A stretch of 36,390 nucleotides of DNA from Deltaproteobacteria bacterium. GTDB taxonomy: Bacteria; Desulfobacterota; Binatia; Binatales; Binataceae. The DNA is taken from NCBI GenBank assembly GCA_021827495.1, contig JAKAVN010000018.1:1-36390 (forward strand). The letters run 5' to 3'. The position numbers and the translations under genes were made by a program. Below the pieces are notes generated by a model. That model was given only the letters and a program-made list of their open reading frames with translations. It had not been told where the DNA came from and ran no database searches. Of this stretch, positions 24,109 to 31,846 are shown piece after piece (position 1 is the stretch's first letter; each line of letters opens with the position of its first letter).

Positions 24109-24780
24109 TCATTCCGGCTTGAATCCGTGGCGGCCGGTCATTTTGACGAACCGGCATTCACCGAAATATTCCTCGCCCCAGGCGCCGTCGCGCCGGCTGA
24201 TTCGCACCAGGGTTTGCAAATCATCTTCACCGATTGGTGCGACCAGGCGGCCGCCGGGCGTGAGCTGTTCGAGCAGCGGACGCACGATTCCCGGCATCGC
24301 GGCGGTGACGAGCACCGCGTCGAACGGGGCCTGCTCGGGCCATCCTTCCGATCCATCGCCGCAGCGCAGATGCACGTTGCCGATCCTCATCGCTGCGAAC
24401 CGCGCGCGCGCCCGCTGGTAGAGCGCCGGGATGCACTCGACCGAGTAAACAACGCTGGCGAGCCGCGCGAGGACCGCCGCCGCGTAACCCGAACCGGTGC
24501 CGACCTCGAGCACGCGCTCGAGGCCGGAGAGCTGGGCAACCTCGCACATCAGGGCCACCATGTAGGGTTGCGAAATCGTCTGTGCGGCGCCGATTGGCAG
24601 CGGCTCGTCGTCGTAGGCATGTGCGGCGTACTCGGTCGGGATGAAGCGGTCGCGCTCGACCATGCGCATCGCGGCGAGCACGCGCGGATCCCGGATGCCG
24701 CGGCGCTCGAGTTGCTCGACCACCATCCGTTCGCGGGCTTGGGCCAAGTCCATTATCAGGTCCATCATCGACACGCTCAT
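24109..24780 (-). CDS. pcm: Protein-L-isoaspartate O-methyltransferase
   Basis: The SAM-binding motif I VLEVGTGSGYAAAVLA and the family segment DEPLPIGAAQTISQPYMVAL identify Pcm, which methylates isoaspartyl residues so that damaged proteins can be repaired. From ATG 24780 the product is 223 residues (family about 205-225). Other in-frame ATGs at 24813, 24768, 24765 and 24753 make the start uncertain, and no ribosome site decides. The frame remains open to 24945, but that part overlaps the divergent hydrolase leader. C-terminus FVKMTGRHGFKPE. Confidence 0.92.
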   Translation of the reverse strand: MSVSMMDLIMDLAQARERMVVEQLERRGIRDPRVLAAMRMVERDRFIPTEYAAHAYDDEPLPIGAAQTISQPYMVALMCEVAQLSGLERVLEVGTGSGYAAAVLARLASVVYSVECIPALYQRARARFAAMRIGNVHLRCGDGSEGWPEQAPFDAVLVTAAMPGIVRPLLEQLTPGGRLVAPIGEDDLQTLVRISRRDGAWGEEYFGECRFVKMTGRHGFKPE

Positions 24781-24947
24781 TATAGCTTTCGCTGATATGA
24801 AGTTGTAGGCCATCTTCTGATGGGTACAGCCGTCCGCCGTCGCGGCTGGTCCAAAGCCGACCGGACGTCGATTCGGAAAACGATCCAGGAAATTCGGTGG
24901 CAAATCGGATGGCTCTCTATTTAAAATGGAGCGGTGGGGGCGCACTG

Positions 24948-24975
24948 GCGGGCGTCAAGGCGCGGGCGTCAAGGC
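24948..24975. repeat. 14-bp tandem direct repeat in the leader of the hydrolase gene
   Basis: GCGGGCGTCAAGGC occurs twice head to tail (24948-24961 and 24962-24975), about 40 bases before the hydrolase ATG. It could be two sites for a regulator or a simple slippage duplication. The 236-base divergent gap otherwise shows only a weak AT-rich spot (TATTTAAAAT near 24918-24927) as a possible -10. Confidence 0.5.
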
Positions 24976-25016
24976 GCCCGAAGAACGCCACGCATACAGC
25001 CTCGGAGAAGGTTTTA

Positions 25017-25805
25017 ATGGCAAACAAGGAGTGGACCGAAGAGAAGGTCCGCGTCGGCGACACGGACCTGGTCGTCGTCAAGGGCGGCAAGGGCAAAGCG
25101 CTGCTGATCCTGCACGGTGAACTGGGATGGCCGGGATGGATGCCGTGGAACTCGGCGCTGGCCAAGGATCGGACGTTGATCGCGCCGATCCATCCGGGCT
25201 TTGGAAAGACCGCGATGGCCGACTGGATCATGAGCATCCGCGACCTCGCCGGCTTCTACCAGCGCTATGTGCGGGAGCAGAAGCTGGGACCGGTCGACGT
25301 GATCGGCCACTCGCTTGGCGGCTGGATTGCGGCCGAGATGGCCGCCGCCAACCCAGCCCAGTTCAGCAAGATGATCCTGGTTGCGCCGACCGGCATCCGC
25401 CCGCCCCAAGGCGAGATCATGGACATGTTCACCGTGACCGCGCGCGTCTACCTGACCCGTGGCGCAGCCGACGCGCAAAAGCCGGATTTCACCAAGCTGT
25501 TCGGCGGCGAACAGACGCCCGAGCAGTTCGAGGCGTGGGAAGAGGCGCGGGCCGAGACGGCACGGCTGGCGTGGGAGCCCTACATGTTCAATCCAAGCCT
25601 GCCGCACTTGCTCGAGGGGATCGACGGAGTGCCGACGCTGCTCTTGTGGGGCAAAGAGGACGCGGTTGTGCCGCTGAGCGTGGCCGAGGTCTATCAGCGC
25701 TCGATCAAGGGCTCGACGGTGGTGGCGATCGACAATTGCGGACACTATCCCGCAGTCGAGCAGCCGGCTGAATTTCTAAAACAGGTCCAGGCGTTCCTGG
25801 GCTGA
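25017..25805 (+). CDS. Alpha/beta hydrolase
   Basis: 262 residues from ATG 25017, supported by GGAGAAGG 6 bases upstream; an earlier in-frame ATG at 24897 lies before the 14-bp repeat and is not favoured. The fold shows the oxyanion strand LLILHGELGWPGW, nucleophile elbow GHSLGG (Ser99), acid in WGKEDAVVP (Asp215) and CGHYPAVEQP (His243), so the triad is complete. It is transcribed with the LLM monooxygenase 20 bases downstream. The pair suggests a catabolic step in which an oxygenated product such as an ester or lactone is hydrolysed. The substrate is unknown. Confidence 0.88.
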   Translation: MANKEWTEEKVRVGDTDLVVVKGGKGKALLILHGELGWPGWMPWNSALAKDRTLIAPIHPGFGKTAMADWIMSIRDLAGFYQRYVREQKLGPVDVIGHSLGGWIAAEMAAANPAQFSKMILVAPTGIRPPQGEIMDMFTVTARVYLTRGAADAQKPDFTKLFGGEQTPEQFEAWEEARAETARLAWEPYMFNPSLPHLLEGIDGVPTLLLWGKEDAVVPLSVAEVYQRSIKGSTVVAIDNCGHYPAVEQPAEFLKQVQAFLG

Positions 25806-25825
25806 TATTTCCGGAGAAAATCCAA

Positions 25826-27124
25826 ATGCACATAATGTGGTTTACCGAACGGGCGTATCATCACGTCCCCGAGGACGAGGTGCTCAAGCTGCGCAGCTTC
25901 TTTGGGGTGCCGAACAAGTTCTTCGATCCGCACAAGGGCGCGCAACTGCTCAACCAGTATCTCGATGAGAAGATTTATACCGACGAGCTCGGCACCTTCG
26001 ACGGCGTGATGCTCAACGAGCATCATGGCACGCCCTTCTGCATGGGCGCGGTGATGGACGTCGAGGCGGCGGTGCTCGCCAGGTGCACTAGGAAGGTCAA
26101 GATCGTGCTGCTCGGCAATCCGCTGCCGGTGGTGGGCAACCCGCTGCGCCTGGCCGAGGAGCTGGCGATGATCGACATGATCTCGGGTGGACGGCTGGTG
26201 CCGGGATGGGTCCGTGGCGCCGGCAGCGAGCAGCTCGCCAACAACGCCAACCCGGCCTACAACCGCGAATACTTCGAGGAGGCGCATGACCTCGTGATCG
26301 CGGCATGGACCAGGCCCGGTCCGTTTCGCTGGGAGGGCAAGCATTTCAACTACCGCTTCGTCAATCCGTGGGTGCTGCCGCTGCAGAAGCCGCATCCACC
26401 GATCTGGATCGCGGGCCTCATCAGCCCCGAGACCGTGCGCTGGTGCGCCGAGCATCGCTACCCATACGTGGCGCTGGCCACGATGCTCGAGCCGACGCTC
26501 GAATTGTGGAAGATGTACACCGATCGCGCGGCGCAAATGGGCTACCAGGCAGGGCCGGAGAATTTCGGCTATCTGCAACCCGTCTTCGTGCACGAGACCG
26601 AGGAGAAAGCCGACGAACTGGGCCGCAACTTCCTCTACGGCGGCGGCTTCTCGCACTTCGCCCGTCCCGAATGGATGTTCCCGCCGGGCTACAACTCCAA
26701 GGCCGCGACCAAGCGCCTGGCGAGCCTGTACGCCAACCCCAACACGCCCGGCCTCTCGTTCGTCTCCAAGGACCACACCGAGGACCTCAACGCCCTGCGC
26801 AAGACGATCTACGCGGCCTACGCGGGATCGAAAGAGAACCTGCAGATGATCACGGGGACGCCTAAGACCGTGATCCCCAAGCTCAGGAAGGTGCTGGCGG
26901 TGCTGCGGCCGGGAATCTTCTCCTTCTGGCTCGACGGCCCCGCGCCAGCCAAGGACCGGATGACGTGTCTCAAGCTGCTGGGCACTGAGGTCATCCCGCA
27001 GTTGCGCGAGATCGGCAAGGAGTTGGGCCTCGAGGGTCCGTTCGAACGCAAGCCCGGGTCGGTGCCGCTGGGTCCGAGCGGCAAGCCCGAATACGTTGGC
27101 TCGATGGCAGGGCTTCAGGCGTGA
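25826..27124 (+). CDS. LLM class flavin-dependent monooxygenase (luciferase-like)
   Basis: 432 residues; the TIM-barrel luciferase-like pattern begins MHIMWFTERAYHHVPED. It continues with FDGVMLNEHHGTPFCMG (strand 2 and the conserved His pair), KVKIVLLGNPLPVVGNPLRL (flavin-binding strand), and EELAMIDMISGGRLVPGW followed by RGAGSEQ (the SGGR motif). The protein is longer than typical members (about 330-380), with an extended C-terminal half. FMN or F420 dependence cannot be decided by eye. CGGAGAAAA lies 6-14 bases before the ATG. A broken second copy begins 100 bases downstream. Confidence 0.9.
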   Translation: MHIMWFTERAYHHVPEDEVLKLRSFFGVPNKFFDPHKGAQLLNQYLDEKIYTDELGTFDGVMLNEHHGTPFCMGAVMDVEAAVLARCTRKVKIVLLGNPLPVVGNPLRLAEELAMIDMISGGRLVPGWVRGAGSEQLANNANPAYNREYFEEAHDLVIAAWTRPGPFRWEGKHFNYRFVNPWVLPLQKPHPPIWIAGLISPETVRWCAEHRYPYVALATMLEPTLELWKMYTDRAAQMGYQAGPENFGYLQPVFVHETEEKADELGRNFLYGGGFSHFARPEWMFPPGYNSKAATKRLASLYANPNTPGLSFVSKDHTEDLNALRKTIYAAYAGSKENLQMITGTPKTVIPKLRKVLAVLRPGIFSFWLDGPAPAKDRMTCLKLLGTEVIPQLREIGKELGLEGPFERKPGSVPLGPSGKPEYVGSMAGLQA

Positions 27125-27130
27125 CACCGA

Positions 27131-27166
27131 CGCCCGCGGCGGTTCGCACGCGAACCGCCGCGGGCG
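27131..27166 (+). terminator. Perfect 16-bp hairpin after the LLM gene
   Basis: The arms 27131-27146 and 27151-27166 are exactly complementary around the loop CACG, starting 6 bases after the LLM stop. No T-run follows (CCTTGAG), so it may act as a terminator without U-tract or as an mRNA 3' stabiliser. Confidence 0.6.
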
Positions 27167-27223
27167 CCTTGAGATGCGACAAGCGCCGGCGCAGCGGTCA
27201 TAAGACGGGGCGGAGGGCTTGAT

Positions 27224-27544
27224 ATGCACATAATGTATTTCACTGAACGGCCTTACCTCGACGTTCCCGAGGACTAGGTTCTGAAGATCCAGAGCTTCTT
27301 CGGTGTGCCCAACCGTTACTTCGATCCGGCCAGGGCGCGCAACTCCTCAACGAGTATCTCGACGACAAGGTGCTGGCCGAAGAGAGCAGCTTCGACGGCG
27401 TCATGCTCAATGGGCATCACGGCACGCCGTTCTGCATGGGGGCCGTGATGGACATGGAGGCCTCGATCCTCGCGCGCATCACCAAGAAGGTCCGCATCGT
27501 GCTGCTCGGCAATCCGCTGCCGGTCGTGGCCAACCCGAGCCGGT
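27224..27544 (+). pseudogene. Truncated, frameshifted second LLM monooxygenase gene
   Basis: From ATG 27224 (behind CGGAGGG) the translation parallels the intact upstream gene: MHIMYFTERPYLDVPED, then an in-frame TAG at 27275-27277 in place of the Glu codon. It continues SFFGVPNRYFDP, suffers a one-base deletion around 27328-27334, and resumes as AQLLNEYLDDKVLAEE and FDGVMLNGHHGTPFCMG up to LLGNPLPVVANP. Similarity ends at about 27540, where GC-rich unrelated sequence and a transposase remnant follow. Roughly 106 of 432 codons remain. The copy is diverged enough (for instance IYTDELGTF against VLAEESSF) to be an old tandem duplicate, not a recent one. Confidence 0.88.
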
Positions 27545-27599
27545 GGCGCGTGCGGAGGCGCCGGCGGCGACGGCCGGTTGAAGGGGACGCGATAAGCCT

Positions 27600-27744
27600 G
27601 TTGCGGCGCAGGCGAGCGTTTGATTGCGGCGGGCGACTTGGTCCAGCGAAACGGTTTAGGGTCCTGGGTCCAACGCGCAAGCCAACGAGTGATGGCCTGC
27701 TCCAATCGCGCGACGCACAGCACCAGCGCTCGTTCGGGAGGCAA
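27600..27744 (-). mobile_element. IS630-type transposase C-terminal remnant (second)
   Basis: The minus-strand frame beginning near 27744 reads VARLEQAITRWLARWTQDPK followed by PFRWTKSPAAIKRS, the extreme C-terminus of an IS630-family transposase. It is preceded by nothing resembling the catalytic core and continues downstream into low-complexity Pro/Ala sequence. It resembles the remnant at 481-717 (shared LxQAIxRxLA and PFRWT) but is not identical. It abuts the truncation point of the LLM pseudogene, so the element may have caused that truncation. Confidence 0.65.
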
Positions 27745-27775
27745 GCGGCACTGTCACTATGATATGCGGGACTTA

Positions 27776-28441
27776 CTAGCAGGCGCTAAGATGCGCGGTC
27801 AGATCGAGCGCGAGCGGGCGCCATCGCGCCGCGCGCAAATCCGCGGCGCCCGGTTCTTGCTCGAGAATATGGATCGACCCGAGATCGATATGCGGCTCGA
27901 ACGCGCCCGTCATCTGACGCACCACCGCGCGCAGCACGCCGCGATGCGCGACCAGGAGCGCGCTTGCGCCTGCGCGGCCGCCGCCGTGCGCGCCGTGCCA
28001 CAGCGCGAGCATCCGTGCGGTCCCGCGCGCCACGCGTGCGGTGAACGCCGCCCTGCTCTCGCCGCCGGGATAGACGAAGTCGGCCGCCAGCCGGTTGGAG
28101 TTCCAGCGCCGGAACTCCGCGGGATAGCGCTCGGCGATCTCCTCGGCGGTCAGGCCCTCGAACAGCCCGAAATCGACTTCGACGAATTCCTCGATTACAA
28201 CCGCCGCCGCGTGCTCGCCCGCGATGATTTGCGCACCCTCCGCCGCGCGCATCAGCGGGCTGGTGAACACCGGGAAAAAGCCGCGCGCGCCGCCGCGCGC
28301 CGCGAGCCATTCGCGCGCCGCCCGCATCTGGCCGCGGCCCAGCTCGGACAGCGCCACGTCGGTGCGCCCGTAGTAGCGGATGCTCGAGTTGCCCACGGTT
28401 TCGCCGTGGCGCACCATCACCAACCGCGCCGGCGCGGCCAT
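27776..28441 (-). CDS. Histidine phosphatase family protein (phosphoglycerate mutase-like)
   Basis: 221 residues. The catalytic motif RHGET (Arg11, His12) opens the protein, FTSPLMRAAEGA supplies the second Arg, FVEVDFGLFEGLT the catalytic Glu region, and VAHRGVLRAVV the second His (His166). GRTDVALSELGRGQ is typical of the CobC/GpmB-like branch. The substrate cannot be told: alpha-ribazole phosphate, a sugar phosphate or a nucleotide are possible. ATG 28441 lies 4 bases after the stop of the DUF1015 gene, so it is the last gene of the alr-pur operon. Confidence 0.9.
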   Translation of the reverse strand: MAAPARLVMVRHGETVGNSSIRYYGRTDVALSELGRGQMRAAREWLAARGGARGFFPVFTSPLMRAAEGAQIIAGEHAAAVVIEEFVEVDFGLFEGLTAEEIAERYPAEFRRWNSNRLAADFVYPGGESRAAFTARVARGTARMLALWHGAHGGGRAGASALLVAHRGVLRAVVRQMTGAFEPHIDLGSIHILEQEPGAADLRAARWRPLALDLTAHLSAC

Positions 28442-28445
28442 CGGG

Positions 28446-29753
28446 TCAGGCTTTCGCTTGCGCTGCGTCGTCGAGCGGATTGAGCACCAGCCCGGTCAGC
28501 AGCTTGGGATAGAAGTAGGTCGATTTCTCGGGCATCACGGCGCCCGCGTCGCTGACCGCCTCGACGTCGCCGACCGCCGGCGGGTTCATCAGGAAGGCGC
28601 CGCTGGCGGTGCCTGGGCCGACGCCCCCGAGTGCGGCAAGCGCGTCGATGGTGTATTCGACCAAGCCGCCCGCCTTCACCTGCGCGGAGGTTATGCCGAA
28701 GACCCGCTCGAGCACCAGCTCATGCAGCACGCTCACGTCGAGCCGGCGGACGGCTTGGGGAGCCTGCGGCATCGCGTCGGCCATCGCGCGCGGATCTTTG
28801 AGCCGCAACAACCGCAGCTTCACTCGCTCGCCGCCAAGCGCGACCGCGAGCACGCCCGGCCCCGCTTTCGCCAGCGCCGCGCGCATCGCGTCGGCACTGC
28901 TGAATTCCTCGAGCTCGAAGAATTGCGCCGCCCGCGTGTCGAAGGACGCTATCGCCTCGGGGTCGAGACGCCGCGCCACGCGGTACGTCGGCAGGATCAC
29001 CAGCCCCGAATCATCGCAGCCGACCAGCGTCATCATCGCGTAGTCGTATGGCTGCGCGGCGGCGGGATCGCCCTCGGCGGCGCGCCGGCGGCGGCGATAT
29101 TCCAGCGCGGTCTCGTAGCGATGGTGTCCGTCGGCGATGAAGATGCGCGGGGTCTCGAGTTCGTTCTGAATCGCCGCGATCGCCACGCTGTCTTCGATCG
29201 GGCGCAACTGGTTACAGATACCGAGGTCGTCGGTGACCTCGAACGCGGGCGCATGGGCCAAAAGCTCGGCCATGAGACGGGCGAGCGCCGGATGCGCGCC
29301 GGCGTAGAGGCCGAAGATCGAGCTGACGTTGGTGTCGAGCGCGGCCAGCAGCTCGAGCCGGTCCTGCTTGGCGGCGGGAAAAGTCCGCTCGTGCGGCAGG
29401 GTCCGTCCGGCGCTGAACTCTTCCAGCCGGATACGCACGATAAATCCGTCGCGCCGAAACCGCCGGCCTTCGACCTCGAAAAATTGCGAATACAGGTAGA
29501 TCGCGGGACGGGCGGCGCGCCTGAGCACGCCCGCCGTCCGCCACTCGCGCAGCGTGCTGGCGGCTGAGGAATAGCGATCCGGGTCGCGGTTGAGTTCGAG
29601 GCGCACGATGTTGTACAGACTGCGCGCGTAGAGCGCATCCTGCCGCGTCTGGTCGATCAAGTCATACGGCGGGGCGACGACGTTGCTCAGCGCACCGGAG
29701 CGGGCGACGTCGTAGAGCAATCCCTGGAACGGTTCGATTCGATGCGTCATCAT
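28446..29753 (-). CDS. DUF1015 family protein
   Basis: 435 residues, full length. Diagnostic segments are VVAPPYDLIDQTRQDALYAR near the N-terminus, LPHERTFPAAKQDRLELLAA, and FIADGHHRYETALEYR. The last is the conserved DGHHR motif, and a GDPAAAQPYDYAMMTLVGCD segment follows. The biochemical role of the family is not firmly known to me; a kinase-like or serine-metabolism role has been suggested for relatives. The gene sits between tsaC and a histidine phosphatase with small gaps, consistent with a housekeeping task. Confidence 0.88.
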   Translation of the reverse strand: MMTHRIEPFQGLLYDVARSGALSNVVAPPYDLIDQTRQDALYARSLYNIVRLELNRDPDRYSSAASTLREWRTAGVLRRAARPAIYLYSQFFEVEGRRFRRDGFIVRIRLEEFSAGRTLPHERTFPAAKQDRLELLAALDTNVSSIFGLYAGAHPALARLMAELLAHAPAFEVTDDLGICNQLRPIEDSVAIAAIQNELETPRIFIADGHHRYETALEYRRRRRAAEGDPAAAQPYDYAMMTLVGCDDSGLVILPTYRVARRLDPEAIASFDTRAAQFFELEEFSSADAMRAALAKAGPGVLAVALGGERVKLRLLRLKDPRAMADAMPQAPQAVRRLDVSVLHELVLERVFGITSAQVKAGGLVEYTIDALAALGGVGPGTASGAFLMNPPAVGDVEAVSDAGAVMPEKSTYFYPKLLTGLVLNPLDDAAQAKA

Positions 29754-29783
29754 CTGGCTACCTACTCGAGCTACCCGCCCGGA

Positions 29784-30407
29784 CTAGCTGCGCCCGCCGG
29801 GCTTGAGCGCGCCGGCCAATTCGCGCTCGCTTATCGCGCCTGGGCGCAGCACGCGCATCCCGGCCCGGCCCATGGCGACGACCGTGCTGGGCGCGCCGCC
29901 GGCCAGTCTTCCGCCCTCAACAAACACTTTAACTTTAGCGCCTAACGCGCGCCGCGCCGCGTCGAGTTCCACGGCCGGCGGCGCGCCCGCGAGGTTCGCA
30001 CTGGTCGCGGTGACCGGACGGCCAAGCCCGGCGGCGAGCGCACGGGCGATCGGATGCGACGACACGCGCACGCCGACTCCGCCGCCGGCGCCGATGAGCG
30101 CGGCTGGAATTCCGTCGCGCGCGGGCAGCACCAGCGTCAGCGGTCCCGGCCAAAACGCCTCGGCCAGGACGCGGGCCTCGGCCGGCACCTCGCGCGCGGC
30201 CGCAAAGGCCATCGCGGCGTCGGCCGCGATCAGGGCGACCGGTTTGCCGGGCTCGCGACCCTTTATCGCGAACAGCCGCTCGAGCGCGCGCAACGAGAGC
30301 GCGTCCACGCCGAGCGCGTAAAACGTCTCGGTGGGATAAACAATCGCCTCCCCGGCGGCCAGCGCCGCCACGGCCTCGCGGATAGCCGCGCGATTCTTCT
30401 CAACCAA
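29784..30407 (-). CDS. tsaC: L-threonylcarbamoyladenylate synthase (YrdC/Sua5 family)
   Basis: 207 residues without the extra Sua5 domain. YrdC signatures are AIVYPTETFYALGVDALSLR, IKGREPGKPVALI, WPGPLTLVLPA and TATSANLAG. The enzyme makes threonylcarbamoyl-AMP from threonine, bicarbonate and ATP, the donor for the t6A37 modification of ANN-decoding tRNAs. The start is a TTG at 30407; CCGGAG about 10 bases upstream may be the ribosome site. It lies 51 bases downstream of purD. The partner genes tsaB, tsaD and tsaE are not in the window. Confidence 0.93.
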   Translation of the reverse strand: MVEKNRAAIREAVAALAAGEAIVYPTETFYALGVDALSLRALERLFAIKGREPGKPVALIAADAAMAFAAAREVPAEARVLAEAFWPGPLTLVLPARDGIPAALIGAGGGVGVRVSSHPIARALAAGLGRPVTATSANLAGAPPAVELDAARRALGAKVKVFVEGGRLAGGAPSTVVAMGRAGMRVLRPGAISERELAGALKPGGRS

Positions 30408-30458
30408 CGCCCGGCGCTCCGGAGTTCTCCGCCATGGTGCGAAATCCCTCGAGGCCGC

Positions 30459-31790
30459 TCATGGAGGCATGCGTTCGAGCGCGCGGCGCGCGATATCGCG
30501 GCGCATCTGCTTGCCTTCGAACTCGATTATCGCGGCCGCTTCGTAGGCGGTGGCCACCGCGCGGCGCAAATCCTCGGCCAGCGCCGTCACCACCAGCACC
30601 CGGCCGCCATCGGAGACCAGCCGTCCCCCGCGCATCGCGGTCCCCGCATGAAACACCTTGACGCGGGTCTTTTGCAGCGCCCATCGCACCTTCGCATCCG
30701 ACGGCTCGGCTCCGTCGATTCGCTCCAGCCCGCTTATCGCGGCGCCCTTGCGATATTCGCCGGGGTATCCGCCCGAGGCCAGCACGACCGCCGCGGCGCT
30801 GCGCGGCGAGAGCCTGACGCTCAGGCCATTGAGCCCCGCCTGGGACCGGCCTTCTGCGCAGGCGAGCAGCGCCGCGGCCAAATCGCCCTCGAAGCGCATC
30901 ATCAGCGGTTCACACTCGGGATCGCCGAAGCGCACGTTGTACTCGAGCACGTTGATTCGCTCGCCGTCGACCATCAGGCCCACAAACATCACGCCGCGAA
31001 ACGGCGCCCCGCGCGCGCGCATCGCGCCGAGCGTCGGCCGCACCACCTCGTTCATCACCCGCGTCTCCAGCGCCGCGCCGAAATGCGGCACCGGCGTATA
31101 CGCGCCCATCCCACCCGTGTTGGGGCCGCGGTCGCCGTCGTAGGCGGCCTTGTGATCCTGCACCAGGCCGAGCGCGACCGCGCTTTCGCCGCCGCACAGC
31201 GCGAAGAAGGAAAGCTCCTCGCCCGCCAGCCGCTCTTCGATCACGACGCGCGCGCCGGCCGCGCCGAAACGCCGGCGCTCCATCGCATCGCCGATCGCGG
31301 CCAGTGCGCCCGCGGCGTCCTCGCATACGACGACGCCCTTGCCGCGCGCGAGCCCGTCCGCCTTGACCACCATCGGCCCGGCATGCGCGCGGACCCATCG
31401 GCGCGCCACCTCGGCATCGTCGAAGACCTCGAAGCCCGCGGTCGGCACGCCCGCCTCGCGCATCACCGCCTTGGCGAACGTCTTGCTCGCCTCCAACTGC
31501 GCGGCGGCCCTGGAAGGGCCGAAGATCCTGAGCCCCACGCGATCGAACTCGTCGACGATTCCGGCGGCCAGCGGATCCTCGGCTCCGACCACGGTCAGAT
31601 CGATTCTCTCGCGCCGAGCGAAATCAACCAGCCCGGCGAAATCGTCCGGCGCAATCGAGATCACTTCGGCGAGCTGGCTTATTCCGGGATTGCCGCCCGC
31701 GCAGTAGAGCTTGCGCGCGGTCTCGCTCTGGTTGAGCCGCCAGAGCAGCGCGTGCTCGCGCCCGCCCTTGCCGATAACCATTACTTTCAT
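30459..31790 (-). CDS. purD: Phosphoribosylamine-glycine ligase
   Basis: 443 residues from ATG 31790 (MKVMVIGKGGREHALLWRL); a GTG nine codons earlier is less family-like. The ATP-grasp domain shows PMVVKADGLARGKGVVVCED, and metal-site residues lie in LEYNVRFGDPECEPLM. The protein ends with an additional basic segment (KQMRRDIARRALERMPP), making it slightly longer than the usual 420-430. It catalyses the second step of de novo purine synthesis. The gene follows purH by 56 bases. Confidence 0.96.
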   Translation of the reverse strand: MKVMVIGKGGREHALLWRLNQSETARKLYCAGGNPGISQLAEVISIAPDDFAGLVDFARRERIDLTVVGAEDPLAAGIVDEFDRVGLRIFGPSRAAAQLEASKTFAKAVMREAGVPTAGFEVFDDAEVARRWVRAHAGPMVVKADGLARGKGVVVCEDAAGALAAIGDAMERRRFGAAGARVVIEERLAGEELSFFALCGGESAVALGLVQDHKAAYDGDRGPNTGGMGAYTPVPHFGAALETRVMNEVVRPTLGAMRARGAPFRGVMFVGLMVDGERINVLEYNVRFGDPECEPLMMRFEGDLAAALLACAEGRSQAGLNGLSVRLSPRSAAAVVLASGGYPGEYRKGAAISGLERIDGAEPSDAKVRWALQKTRVKVFHAGTAMRGGRLVSDGGRVLVVTALAEDLRRAVATAYEAAAIIEFEGKQMRRDIARRALERMPP

Positions 31791-31846
31791 CAGATGAGAG
31801 CGCCGCGCGGCAGGCACGGCGCTGAATCCATTGTGGCGCGCAGCCG

